This document shows positions 54,240 to 64,000 of a stretch of DNA of 64,000 bases, in pieces (position 1 is the stretch's first letter; every line of letters begins with the position of its first letter). The notes beneath the pieces were generated by a model. The model was not told the DNA's origin. It searched no databases and saw only the letters and a program-made list of their open reading frames with translations. The position numbers and the translations under genes were made by a program. This DNA comes from Prolixibacteraceae bacterium. Its GTDB lineage: Bacteria > Bacteroidota > Bacteroidia > Bacteroidales > Prolixibacteraceae. The DNA lies in NCBI GenBank assembly GCA_019856515.1, contig CP082230.1, positions 2,790,001 to 2,854,000 on the forward strand, given 5' to 3'.

Positions 54240-55298
54240 CTATCGTAATTTCAAATCTCTAGGTCTTTTCTTATTAAACCTTAAACCTGCTCTTTTAGTA
54301 AAACAGTCTAAGTATCTTGCTCCACAACCGAAAATATCACCGAACTCCATAATCAAGGAGATCTCATGTGCTCCAGCTGACGTGGCATTTAACTCTGAGA
54401 TGGGTATATCATAACTATATCCAATCTTGAATATTCCAAAAATCATTGCTGCAGATAGGATTACAGCTGATTGGTCCACCACCTTATCAATTCGATTATT
54501 AAATATTGGAACACCTCTCCACCAAGCCCCCACTTCAAAATTACGATTAAACCAGTAGCCTCCAAGATCTAATTGATTGAAATCATTTTGATATGTATAT
54601 CTATAAGATACACAAAAACTCCTTGGAAGGGTCTGTCTTTGCGTTGGTTGTCTCCAAATATTCATTCCACCAAAAACAGAGAAATACAAAGGAACTTCAT
54701 TTTTTTGACCTACAAATGAATAAGATGGAGTAGTTAAATGGAAAAGATTAAATCCTCCCCAAAACTTCCTATTATAGAAGAATGAACTGAACTTAAAATC
54801 AAGATATGAAGCTTGTCCACTTTCAAAATAACTTATACCAGTACCACCACCACTATTAATATCATTACCTGTAACAGCTTTAGTTCCATCGACACTCTTT
54901 TGTTCAAAACCAAACTCTAGACCTGGTATCCATGTCCATGTGTCAGATATCTGCAATCGATAGGTATACTGTAGTCCAAAATGGGTAGTAGAGAGAGAAG
55001 TGGTTCCTGCAATATCTCTCCATATAATAGCTCCAAAACCACTTTTCAGAGTATTCACATAAATATCCCCTGCTGCGGAAAATGTATTATATGAGTTTGG
55101 AATACCTGGCCATTGATTCCGGTAATTAGCTACGACTCTCATACCTCCCGTTGATCCTGCCAATGAAGGGGACATGAAAGTTGGAGCAGAAAAGAATTGT
55201 GAAAATTGTGGCTCTTGTGCTTTAACGGCAAGCATGCTTGCCGTTAAAGTTATACACAAGAACGCGCGTTTTAAATAGTTTTTCATATTCCGCGTCAT
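54240..55298 (-). CDS. PorP/SprF family type IX secretion membrane protein
   Basis: A 352-residue outer-membrane protein. Family signature at the mature N-terminus: PQFSQFFSAPTFMSPSLAG, then RVVANYRNQWPGIPNSY and the barrel strands, e.g. LQYTYRLQISDTWTWIPGLEFG. Its ATG at 55298 overlaps the stop codon of the giant upstream gene (TAATG), so it is translationally coupled. A second in-frame Met (55286) would give a shorter signal peptide. SprF, the best-known relative, is required for export of the giant adhesin SprB in gliding bacteria; here the same pairing is repeated. It differs from the PorP at 19775. Confidence 0.92.
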   Translation of the reverse strand: MTRNMKNYLKRAFLCITLTASMLAVKAQEPQFSQFFSAPTFMSPSLAGSTGGMRVVANYRNQWPGIPNSYNTFSAAGDIYVNTLKSGFGAIIWRDIAGTTSLSTTHFGLQYTYRLQISDTWTWIPGLEFGFEQKSVDGTKAVTGNDINSGGGTGISYFESGQASYLDFKFSSFFYNRKFWGGFNLFHLTTPSYSFVGQKNEVPLYFSVFGGMNIWRQPTQRQTLPRSFCVSYRYTYQNDFNQLDLGGYWFNRNFEVGAWWRGVPIFNNRIDKVVDQSAVILSAAMIFGIFKIGYSYDIPISELNATSAGAHEISLIMEFGDIFGCGARYLDCFTKRAGLRFNKKRPRDLKLR

Positions 55299-58200
55299 TA
55301 TCGTATTAGTGTTACATCTCCTGCCTGAATAACAGTATTACCATCATCAAAAGAGACATTTATTTGCCACATATAAACATCTAGTGGTGCGAGTTTACCA
55401 TTATAGTATCCATCCCATCCTGTGTTGATATCTCTAGAGTGGAAAACCATGTTCCCCCAACGGTTAAAGACCTTCAGGTCATAACTCGAAACTTTTGCTT
55501 CTCCTGATGGTACAATTGGTAAGAAAGTTCGATTATAAACATCAGATTCTCCAGGAGTAACTGTTCCTCCTGTTGGACCATTAGTACTTGGAGTAAAAAC
55601 ATTCGGCACTTTTACTCGACCATTGGATACTGCTGTAACTGCCGCTTTTTGTTCAAAAGATGCTTCACATCCATCTTCAGAGACAACCCTTAACGTTACG
55701 TCATGAACGCCTTGCGCTACATATTCATGGGAAGGATCGACTTCTGTCGACTTGGTTCCATCACCAAAATCCCAATAGTTTTCATAGTTATTCACAGATA
55801 AGTTAGAGAATATCGCTTTCTGACCAGGGATCTCTACTCTAGAAGGAAGAACTGTAAAATATGCCTTTGGTACAGGTAATACATGTATTGTCTTCTCCAT
55901 TACATCCGCTGTTCCTTCTTCATTGCGAACTGTCAGCCTAACATTATAGTATTTCTCTTCTGTAAAGGTGCGTGTAGGCTCTCGATCATGTGAAGCTCCT
56001 ACACCATCAAACTCCCAATAATATGTGCTCGCATTCTTAGAGCTATTCTTAAAAGTCACTGTTAAAGGACTACACCCCTCAACTACAGAAGGAGTAAAAT
56101 TAGCAACAGGAACTCCTGGTCTAATTGTTACTGTCTCTTCATAACTATTTGAACACTCCTCTCCTGTAGCTTCTAACTTAATCTTAAATGTTCCTACTCG
56201 ACCATAAGTATATGGATCTGGGTCTTTCTTATCAATAGTTACCCCATCATGCTCTCCAAAGGACCATTTATACTTCCAAGGACCTTCATTCGTGATATTA
56301 GAGACACTCACGGTTGCTTCTGGCCAAATCATAAAGACTGGTGTGATACCAAAATCAACTTTTGGTGTTGGATTTACTTTATAAGTCTTAGTCATGTCAT
56401 CCGTACAACCTTGATTTGAAGCTACAGTCTGTTTAATCGTATAGATTTTATCTGTTGCTTCTTCATTCAAGAACAAATGCTCTGGGTTATCTGCAATGGA
56501 AGTTGACCCATCACCAAAGTCCCAAGTTACATTGTAGTTATGATCCGCTGTCGATATAAAATTAACTTTGGCTGGACTACAGTGTCCATCCCCACTTAAT
56601 TCAAATCCAGCTTTAGCAGGTGCAAATATTACAATCTGTTCTTTTGCTGGTTTCTTTTCTTTACAATACCTATTCGAAGCAAAAAGAGAAACAGTCCGAG
56701 CATCCTTAAATTTTCCTTTTTTACTATCATGAACAAACGTTCTAGTAAACTCCAGATCTGGAATATTCTCAGTTGTCTTGCCATCATCAAATGACCATAA
56801 ATAATCGATACAATTTATAGATGTATTCTTAAAGCTCACCTCCAGAGGAGAACACCCTTCCATCTTATCTACAACGAATTTTCCTTCCATATGTGGTTGA
56901 ATTTCCAACTTCTTTGTCATTTGACTATCACAGAATCTTGTACTTACAGTCAATGTAATATCAAAACTCTTTGGGGCATCGGTATCATTTTCAAATGTTT
57001 TCAATGGAGCACCATCATATTGTATATCAGATCCATCGCCAAAATTCCATTGATATGTATCTCCACCAATTGATTTCGCCCTTGCATCGAATTGCACATC
57101 AACAGGAGAACATATCATACCTACATCCATATCAAAATCAGCCGAAACTTCAGGGTGTACAATCATATTTATTGGATCTGGCTCTTGTTTACATCCATAA
57201 GCATTCTCACCTACAAGCCTTACGGAAAAAGATCTATCAAAATTATCCTTATTGTTATAGATATGATCAAACTCTTTCTTGTATGTAGCAGCGGTTTCTG
57301 TGATAGTCATGCCGTCATCAATATACCAAGTAAATGTATCTACACCACTCGAGGCATTCGTAAAATGAGCAGTAAAAGGAGCACAACCAACACGTGGTGT
57401 CATGTCAAAAGAGACATTCGGTTGTGGGTTTACCGTAATCTTCTTTGGAACAGCTGTTGCTGTACATCCAAACGAAGACCTCGCAGTTAGAGTTACTGTA
57501 TACTCTATAGGGACATTCGTTGTATTGACATAGTGATACGATGGGGACGGTATCGTTGTTGTAGCTTTAGGGTCTGTTGGCACTCCAAAATCCCAACTCC
57601 AACTATCTGCTCCAACACTCTTATCTGTAACAGTTGCAGTCACAGGAGAACATCCCCCTGCACTCAAATCAAAATCAGCAGTAACAGATGGTCTCACCTC
57701 TACCATTTGATTTATTGTTTTTGAACAACCTCCACCTGGACTAACAGTTAAAGTGATATCATACTTATCAATTCTCTTGGAATCATTTGTAAAGATACGT
57801 TCAACTGTTTCACCTGGTTTCATCGCCGAAACATCCATCGGAGGAGTTCCATCTCTGAAATCGATAAACATAGTATTGGCACCAGAAGTAAGGTTTGTTA
57901 TCGTCACCTTCACTGGAGAACAAGTACCATCAGTTACAACCTTCATTTTTGGTTCCACATCGCGAATAACAGTAATGTCCTTCTCTATAAAATCAGTACA
58001 TCCAAAAAAGTTTTCAACATCCAAACGAACTGTTTGTGTAATATCCTTAGTCGTTTTATTCGAATATGTATGATAAGAATCTTTTGCTTTTGTTCCATCA
58101 CCATAATCCCACTTATACTCTGTAAATCCAACAGTCGTATTGTTTAGAATCATTATTTCATCCGAACAATAAGTCGTTTTATCTCCAGCAAATGAGAAGT

Positions 58201-61200
58201 CTGCATTAATAACAGGATACACACGAATCACATCACGAAGTGTTTTATCACAAAGCCCAGCAGCATTTGCTGCAACTTTCATACTTACATTGTATAATGT
58301 CTCGGAAACTTCCGTATTAGTAAATGTATGTGTAACCGAAGCACCACCTGCTAGAGTCGCTGTAGTACCATCTCCAAAATCAATGGTTGCATCTTCCCCT
58401 CCTGTTGTGGTATTTGTAATCTCAACCTCTAATGGAGAACATCCTTCTTTAATATTAAATGTCCATCCAGGAACCATTTCATGAATAATATTCACATTCT
58501 TAGTTACTGTAGAAGAACATCCAAAATCATTGTCTGCTGTCAATGTAATTGTATGAGTTGCATCTGCAGGACCATGGTTCGTATATGGATGATATCCCTT
58601 ATCATCTGGAGCAGTTCCATCACCATAATCCCAAGAGAATGTCTTGCCTCCAATGGTTTTATTTGCGAATACGACCTGCTCTCCTGAACAGAATGTATCT
58701 TTTCCGGCAGCAAAATCAAAGTCAGCTTTCGCCTTAGGATTAACATTAATCACCTGTGTAGATATATCCTCACACTTAGCTCCTTTTACCTTTAATGTCA
58801 CATTCATCGGTACCTGACCAAAACTAGCTGAAATAAAGGTATGAGTAAATGTGGGTTCAAATCTATTCTGTACCAACTCCTCAACTCCATTAACAATCCA
58901 TGTATAACTGTCTGCTCCTGGCGTAGACAGGTTATCAAACACCACTGTCTCTCCAGAACAAATAGTCGTTTTACCAGCAGTGAAAGTTGCCTTCATTTCA
59001 GGGTGAATTTCAATATTAGCTGTCTCTGATGCTTTACACCCTCCAGGGAATATTGCATCGACCTTCACCACATAATTCTGTGCAGTTGGCTCCATATGAC
59101 TAAACTCATGATCCACCATGGAAACATAATGGGTCACTTGTTCTGGGGTTTTATCTCCAAAATTCCATGTATAGTCAATGGCTCCAGGACTAGCTACAAA
59201 TGCGACCTCCTCAGGAGAACATGCTCCACCAGCTGGAATATTACTTGATAAACTAAATGTAGGTTTAGGTGCTACCGCAATAATCTGCTCTTGATCATTT
59301 GTACACACATAATCCTTGGTTCCAGCTAAATTAGGTGTCGTCTTTGTTCCTGTTAACTTAATCTTAAAGTTGAACTTAGTGAAATCAGTATTTGTAAATG
59401 AATGCACAGGATTTTCATCATTGGCATCCTCAACACCATCTTCATTAAAATCCCACGAGTAGCTATCAGAAAACTGTGATTTATTTGTAAGTGTTGCTTC
59501 AACAGGACTACAGTTTCCATCCTGTGTATAACTAAAGTCAATCAGTGGCATTGGATGAACATTCACTGCTATCGGAGCAGCTGTACTTTCACAATAACCA
59601 TTTGATACCACAAGAACAATATTACGATCTTTAGCTCTATTACCCATATGGCGAATTACAAAATCCGTTGCTGGGTTCTCGTCATATGATAAAACTCGCA
59701 CATCAGTTGGATCTGCAGGATCCACCTCTTTCCATTGATAACGATATTTTTTTAGCTCATCCCCTGTAGATGTATTCGTTACTCCAACATCAAGAGGAGA
59801 ACAACCTTCAAGATCCGTATTGATAGTAAAATCAGCATTAGGCTGCGACAAGAAAGTATAAGTTACTTCTACCACTTGAGGAGTACACACTCCATTTTCA
59901 ACTGTAACTTTAAATGTATAATTTCCATACTCATTTACATCAACAGAAGTTATCCTATTATCAGCTGGAGTAAAGTTTGCTGTCGCAGTACCACTTGGCC
60001 CACTCTTCAACTCCCATAATACACTTTGATAATCACCTGTAATAACCGCTTCTAGATCTGCATCCTTATCACATTCTGGATGTGCAGGCGGATCCACATT
60101 TACCACTGGAGTCTCTCTCATATGAACTGTTATTTCATCTACAGCTTCACATGTATGGGCAACTCCTCCTCCTGCATCTATAGCTTGATGCTCAATGACC
60201 CATTCAAAGATATATTTACCCTTATTGGTTACAATAAAGTCAGTCTTAACATCATGTAAATTAGGCATCGCGATAACAGCTCCATCTGAGCCAGCACCTC
60301 CATCTTTCAATCTCCATGTTCCAACTTCTTTATCTGTACGCGTTGCCACCATTAATGCATCTGCAGTTAAACTTCCTCTAAGTCCACAAAATTCAGTAGT
60401 AGTATTATGGATATTAGGAGTTGGCATCTCTACAATTACCACGTCCACAGCACCTGCACCTTGGCACACAGTTCCTTCTTTATCATCCAACGTTACAGAC
60501 AAAGGATATACGCCTGTAGCCTTTCCTGTTGGATCAAATGTATATGCTGCATTGACAGCTCCAACAACAACAGCTCCTTTTTCTGTCCAGATAAAGTTTT
60601 TATAATCAATCTCACTACCACCAGCATATATAGGTGTAATATCAAAAGCAGGACTTCCTTCACAAACATAGACCGTAGGGTTAGCAAAAGTAACCGTAAT
60701 TGGTGCCTTCACCTCAACAGTTATAATCTTTGTACTTGGACATGTTGTCTTATCCACATTGTATACAGTCCAACTTATTTCGTAAGTGCCTGGTTGATCA
60801 AATTCAGCAGTTGCTAAAGGATCCACCTTTCCAGATGGTGCTCCTGGGGTGTTTACTGTAAATACAACATTGCCTGGACCTGAAGCTTTACTCCACTCCC
60901 CTTTTATCGATGCAAACCCAACTCCAGTACCATTTACTTTAGTCCCTGCACCATCATCAACTTTACCGATGTTAGTTCCTTCTAAATCAACTGTTGTTTC
61001 ACAAGTAAAGTAATGATCTGCGGCCATAGTCTTAACCGAGGCACTAGGCTGAACAATTGCTTCAGCTACGGGAGCTTCTTTTACTTCAATCGTAAAATCT
61101 CTTGTGGTTACACAAGTTCCACTTATTGGGTCATTCACTTCTAAAATGACCTCGTAATTATTAGGTGGAATATCTGTGGTTCTCAGTGTTAGATTTCGAA

Positions 61201-64000
61201 GATTTGTAGCTGCAATACCTGTGGCTGGATTGACTAAATGATTGGTAATATCGAAACCACCTGCAGCTTTCATTCTCCACGTGTAATTATACTTATCATA
61301 ATCACCTGTAGCTTCCTCTGAACCGCCACTAATCACAGGTCTGATTGGCAAATCATTACCAATACATACTTGAGCATTAGCACCTAAACCGTCGAAGAAC
61401 TCAGCAATTTCAATCGGCTGCACAAAATATGCTTGCATATCATCAGTCTCAACACAATTGAAACCTTTATAAGATGAAGTAATAGTCCACGTTAAAGTGA
61501 AATTACCACTCGTGCCTGGTAAACGAAGCGCTTTAGCTCTTGGATCATTGACATTGGTAAATGCAACAGCACCAGCTGGAGTAACACTCCATTCTCCTGT
61601 TCTTGTCAAACCTGGTACACCTACAATCGGATTTGCATCTAACTGGATCTCATTCAAACAAGTTTCTTGATCACCATTAGCATCAGCATTCTGCTGTGGG
61701 ATCACTGCCACAACAAAAGTTGCAGTTGCACCACCGACTCCTTTGGCATCTAAAGCAGTCAAGGTAATATGATATAAACCTTCGTTATCTAATCTTAACG
61801 ATGCATTTTTATCCGTAATATTACCATCAACAATTTCAGTAGCCGTAACATCGACACCTGGTGGAGTATCATTGAAATCTCGTTTCTCTGCAGCCCAGTT
61901 ATAAGATGCAAAAGCACCAGAACCCCCAGCCAGATCAATCAAATCTTGTAATTGGAATAATCCACCAGCTTGTTGACAAACTTCTTGATCACCTTTTGGC
62001 CTAGCTGTGGATCCTTTTACAAACTCAACTTCTATATCTTTATGGGTCTCACATAATCGATCACCATCAGGTGTTACATTCAACATGCTCCATCTGAAGA
62101 CATATGTTCCAGGATTTGTAATCGAAGCTGTTGAATTAGCTGAGTTAGATGTCCATGCCACAATACCTGCCACAATATCTGGTCCAGATACCATATTCCA
62201 TCTTCCTTCCAATAAATCACCAACTAGATCTGGATCGGTTGCTAAAGCAGATATATTAGCTCCATTTAATTTTATTTTATTGTCTGAAGTTATCACCTGT
62301 AAGTTAACACTTGCCCCAGAAGTTCCTTTCTTATATTGAACTGTTGCTCCTGCTGTTCCAGATGCCTTTGCATCAGGTACAGTGATACTCGCAATTGGTT
62401 TTTCAAGTACATGAATATCGAACGTCTCCGTCACCACTTGAATACTTCCATGATTATCAGTGGCGGTCAACGTCGCAGTATAAACACCTTCAACCACAGC
62501 ATTAGTCATATTAATTTGTGGTGCTTTTACATTACTTGCATTTAATATCGTAGCTGTAACATCCGTTTTACCAGCATCGACGACATTCCAACGATAAGTA
62601 ATTCCATCTGCACTTCCACCTTTAATACTGACCACTCCATTTAATGGTGCATTATTATCACCTCGACAGAAATAGAAATCATCAATCGGATCGATTTCAA
62701 TAGGCTCAATAAAGTTAAGTAATACAGGTAAATCAACTTGACATATTCCATTATTCAATCTCCAATTAGCTCTTACTTGTCCAAAAACAGTAGAGGTATA
62801 ATCATACAATGGCTTAACGGTTTCATTAACCCATTTGGTTCCATCAAAACGTTGCCAAGTACCATTTACTAATCCCGCAGGAGCCATTCCATCATCACTA
62901 CCCTCTAATTGAATATGCTTCCCAATAATAAAATACTCAGGAGCAGCTACATTAAACACTTGTGCTTTTTGAACATCTGCAATCGTTCCATAAACTTCAG
63001 GAGTCGTCCCCATCACCCTTATCTGTGGCAACATAGCTTTGGTGACATGAATCGTACGTATTGCATTATCACTACTTACAGAATTGAATGGATCATTTAT
63101 AGTAAGCGTTACTTTATATGTCCCCTCTGTAGCATGCAATGCATCAAATCGAAGATTCTTGTCGGCTGCATTATCATCCAATAATAAATGAGAGAAATCT
63201 GTTGGATCTCCATCTTTTGTTACAGTATAAGTATAATTAGTAATTGGAGCAGAACCACCGGTCACAGTAAATTCATTTCCAATCTCTAATTCACCATTAG
63301 ATGGACAAAATGTTGACTCTCCGACTGTGTTCACCTCAATTGGTGCAACGAAAGTTACTTCAACTGTAATTTGTGATGCTCTTAAAGTAGCTGGAGTCAA
63401 TCCACTATTAATCGTATAAGTAAACTCATACGTTCCATAGTCTGTAACTTTAACTGTTGGATTATGAATATCCCATCTATCAACATATCCTGTTGGTTTA
63501 TTCACTGTCCACTCTCCAGAAATATGGTCCAAAGGAGCCGCATCAGGTTGTATTCCTCCAACGAGTTCATTAAAACCATTTATCTGCACCTGTTTTCCAA
63601 CAACAATATATTTCGGATTAATAAGAGTATGTCCTGTATATTCTTGGACAGGGTCTCCTACTGTCGTTGTTGCAGTTAGAATATTTGCTCCTGCTACAGG
63701 AACTTCCAATACATGTACATGAACGACTTTTGAAACATCAGTACAAATACCTGCCTTATCTGAGATAGTTATGGTAAGATCAAAATCCCCTTTTACAGTT
63801 GTATCAAACGTCGGCTTCTCAATATTAGTTGCTCCTAACTTGCCACTCGCATCTGTCCATAAGATATCATATTCTGCCGTCAATGCGCCACCTGTAAGAA
63901 CCGTTCCATCTCTTTCAACATTCGGGTTCATTGTCGGTGCATCACCAACATTAAAATAGATATCATCTGCAGCAAATGCTACCGTTACTGGTGCATGATA
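55298..64000 (-). CDS. Giant PKD-repeat adhesin with CHU_C C-terminal sorting domain, 5' end beyond window
   Basis: Open to the right edge, so the N-terminus is missing; about 2,900 residues are present. The first 1,350 visible residues are repeating beta domains (Ig- or PKD-like) separated by segments such as IEVxEAPVA and TFCPSNG. From about residue 1,400 there are about 16 PKD modules of 80-90 residues, with W-x-F/Y-G-D-G-T cores (WDYGDGT, WNFGDGS, WDFGDGT). Most open with a G-C-S-P motif and carry a second Cys near the end, suggesting a disulfide. The last 90 residues (VPNVFTPSTNGPTGG, YDLKVFNRWGNMVFHS, TGWDGYYNGK) are the type B sorting domain. It is probably a SprB-like surface adhesin exported by the type IX system. 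Confidence 0.93.
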   Translation of the reverse strand, partial: YHAPVTVAFAADDIYFNVGDAPTMNPNVERDGTVLTGGALTAEYDILWTDASGKLGATNIEKPTFDTTVKGDFDLTITISDKAGICTDVSKVVHVHVLEVPVAGANILTATTTVGDPVQEYTGHTLINPKYIVVGKQVQINGFNELVGGIQPDAAPLDHISGEWTVNKPTGYVDRWDIHNPTVKVTDYGTYEFTYTINSGLTPATLRASQITVEVTFVAPIEVNTVGESTFCPSNGELEIGNEFTVTGGSAPITNYTYTVTKDGDPTDFSHLLLDDNAADKNLRFDALHATEGTYKVTLTINDPFNSVSSDNAIRTIHVTKAMLPQIRVMGTTPEVYGTIADVQKAQVFNVAAPEYFIIGKHIQLEGSDDGMAPAGLVNGTWQRFDGTKWVNETVKPLYDYTSTVFGQVRANWRLNNGICQVDLPVLLNFIEPIEIDPIDDFYFCRGDNNAPLNGVVSIKGGSADGITYRWNVVDAGKTDVTATILNASNVKAPQINMTNAVVEGVYTATLTATDNHGSIQVVTETFDIHVLEKPIASITVPDAKASGTAGATVQYKKGTSGASVNLQVITSDNKIKLNGANISALATDPDLVGDLLEGRWNMVSGPDIVAGIVAWTSNSANSTASITNPGTYVFRWSMLNVTPDGDRLCETHKDIEVEFVKGSTARPKGDQEVCQQAGGLFQLQDLIDLAGGSGAFASYNWAAEKRDFNDTPPGVDVTATEIVDGNITDKNASLRLDNEGLYHITLTALDAKGVGGATATFVVAVIPQQNADANGDQETCLNEIQLDANPIVGVPGLTRTGEWSVTPAGAVAFTNVNDPRAKALRLPGTSGNFTLTWTITSSYKGFNCVETDDMQAYFVQPIEIAEFFDGLGANAQVCIGNDLPIRPVISGGSEEATGDYDKYNYTWRMKAAGGFDITNHLVNPATGIAATNLRNLTLRTTDIPPNNYEVILEVNDPISGTCVTTRDFTIEVKEAPVAEAIVQPSASVKTMAADHYFTCETTVDLEGTNIGKVDDGAGTKVNGTGVGFASIKGEWSKASGPGNVVFTVNTPGAPSGKVDPLATAEFDQPGTYEISWTVYNVDKTTCPSTKIITVEVKAPITVTFANPTVYVCEGSPAFDITPIYAGGSEIDYKNFIWTEKGAVVVGAVNAAYTFDPTGKATGVYPLSVTLDDKEGTVCQGAGAVDVVIVEMPTPNIHNTTTEFCGLRGSLTADALMVATRTDKEVGTWRLKDGGAGSDGAVIAMPNLHDVKTDFIVTNKGKYIFEWVIEHQAIDAGGGVAHTCEAVDEITVHMRETPVVNVDPPAHPECDKDADLEAVITGDYQSVLWELKSGPSGTATANFTPADNRITSVDVNEYGNYTFKVTVENGVCTPQVVEVTYTFLSQPNADFTINTDLEGCSPLDVGVTNTSTGDELKKYRYQWKEVDPADPTDVRVLSYDENPATDFVIRHMGNRAKDRNIVLVVSNGYCESTAAPIAVNVHPMPLIDFSYTQDGNCSPVEATLTNKSQFSDSYSWDFNEDGVEDANDENPVHSFTNTDFTKFNFKIKLTGTKTTPNLAGTKDYVCTNDQEQIIAVAPKPTFSLSSNIPAGGACSPEEVAFVASPGAIDYTWNFGDKTPEQVTHYVSMVDHEFSHMEPTAQNYVVKVDAIFPGGCKASETANIEIHPEMKATFTAGKTTICSGETVVFDNLSTPGADSYTWIVNGVEELVQNRFEPTFTHTFISASFGQVPMNVTLKVKGAKCEDISTQVINVNPKAKADFDFAAGKDTFCSGEQVVFANKTIGGKTFSWDYGDGTAPDDKGYHPYTNHGPADATHTITLTADNDFGCSSTVTKNVNIIHEMVPGWTFNIKEGCSPLEVEITNTTTGGEDATIDFGDGTTATLAGGASVTHTFTNTEVSETLYNVSMKVAANAAGLCDKTLRDVIRVYPVINADFSFAGDKTTYCSDEIMILNNTTVGFTEYKWDYGDGTKAKDSYHTYSNKTTKDITQTVRLDVENFFGCTDFIEKDITVIRDVEPKMKVVTDGTCSPVKVTITNLTSGANTMFIDFRDGTPPMDVSAMKPGETVERIFTNDSKRIDKYDITLTVSPGGGCSKTINQMVEVRPSVTADFDLSAGGCSPVTATVTDKSVGADSWSWDFGVPTDPKATTTIPSPSYHYVNTTNVPIEYTVTLTARSSFGCTATAVPKKITVNPQPNVSFDMTPRVGCAPFTAHFTNASSGVDTFTWYIDDGMTITETAATYKKEFDHIYNNKDNFDRSFSVRLVGENAYGCKQEPDPINMIVHPEVSADFDMDVGMICSPVDVQFDARAKSIGGDTYQWNFGDGSDIQYDGAPLKTFENDTDAPKSFDITLTVSTRFCDSQMTKKLEIQPHMEGKFVVDKMEGCSPLEVSFKNTSINCIDYLWSFDDGKTTENIPDLEFTRTFVHDSKKGKFKDARTVSLFASNRYCKEKKPAKEQIVIFAPAKAGFELSGDGHCSPAKVNFISTADHNYNVTWDFGDGSTSIADNPEHLFLNEEATDKIYTIKQTVASNQGCTDDMTKTYKVNPTPKVDFGITPVFMIWPEATVSVSNITNEGPWKYKWSFGEHDGVTIDKKDPDPYTYGRVGTFKIKLEATGEECSNSYEETVTIRPGVPVANFTPSVVEGCSPLTVTFKNSSKNASTYYWEFDGVGASHDREPTRTFTEEKYYNVRLTVRNEEGTADVMEKTIHVLPVPKAYFTVLPSRVEIPGQKAIFSNLSVNNYENYWDFGDGTKSTEVDPSHEYVAQGVHDVTLRVVSEDGCEASFEQKAAVTAVSNGRVKVPNVFTPSTNGPTGGTVTPGESDVYNRTFLPIVPSGEAKVSSYDLKVFNRWGNMVFHSRDINTGWDGYYNGKLAPLDVYMWQINVSFDDGNTVIQAGDVTLIR

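Noticed and set aside
57092..60817. Plus-strand open frames of 100-136 codons opposite the adhesin gene
   Set aside because: They mirror the repeat structure of the adhesin on the other strand and show no independent protein features.
1..64000. tRNA, rRNA and intact insertion sequences
   Set aside because: No cloverleaf with a T-loop GGTTCRA-type box, no rRNA-like segment and no transposase-like translation was noticed on either strand; a tRNAscan or IS search would settle this.

Overview
The window is AT-rich bacterial DNA from a member of the phylum Bacteroidota, most likely a marine or gut-associated lineage of class Bacteroidia such as Marinilabiliales; the order is a guess. Several features support the phylum. 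There is a fused SecDF. There are type IX secretion components (two PorP/SprF proteins and a PorE-like TPR/PD40/OmpA protein) next to secreted proteins with CHU_C-type C-terminal sorting domains. There are many Redoxin-type lipoproteins, an S46 dipeptidyl-peptidase and a DUF4105 protein. Many promoters have the Bacteroidota -7 box TAnnTTTG, some with TTG about 19-22 bp upstream, and Shine-Dalgarno sequences are weak. I see no rRNA, tRNA, CRISPR array or intact insertion sequence.

Layout. 1-4.3 kb is an accessory, decaying strip: an AAA-type ATPase running off the left edge, a frameshifted membrane-protein gene, a winged-helix fragment, a VOC-fold lipoprotein, and the first copy of a long palindromic repeat. 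4.3-10.2 kb has an RsgA GTPase, three paralogous thioredoxin-fold lipoproteins with different active-site motifs, and one unrelated membrane-anchored protein. 10.3-13.9 kb is an ECF sigma factor, three related small membrane proteins in stages of decay, a second degenerate sigma factor, and a WYL-type regulator. 14.0-15.9 kb is an RTX-like lipoprotein plus a beta-barrel candidate. 15.9-16.5 kb appears to hold two tandem small-RNA genes on the minus strand, followed by dapD. 17.8-22.8 kb is a secreted-cargo/PorP/PorE cassette.

23-28.2 kb is housekeeping (purM, prfA, pyrF, nhaD). 28.3-31 kb is a minus-strand operon TetR-RNHCP-RsgA-GNAT with a textbook promoter and an 18-bp perfect palindromic operator. 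31-38.7 kb holds small proteins, glmM, a pseudouridine synthase, the second palindromic repeat in opposite orientation, ppa, mdh and a retropepsin-like protein. 38.8-48.4 kb has secDF, tatA, a Na+/Ca2+ exchanger, a LolD-like ATPase, tRNA/DNA-related enzymes, a TatD nuclease and asparaginase. 48.6-51 kb is an ExbB/ExbD proton-channel operon, followed by rnhB and an S46 peptidase. 54.2-64 kb (minus) is a PorP/SprF gene translationally coupled behind an adhesin of more than 2,900 residues that runs off the right edge.

The most interesting unexplained material is: (i) the two tandem RNA genes at 16.03-16.49 kb with identical promoter geometry; (ii) the pair of inverted, 240-330 bp palindromic elements; (iii) the TetR-controlled RsgA/RNHCP/GNAT operon; and (iv) the sigma-factor/membrane-protein array. 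Functions below come from reading motifs by eye; no database search was run.
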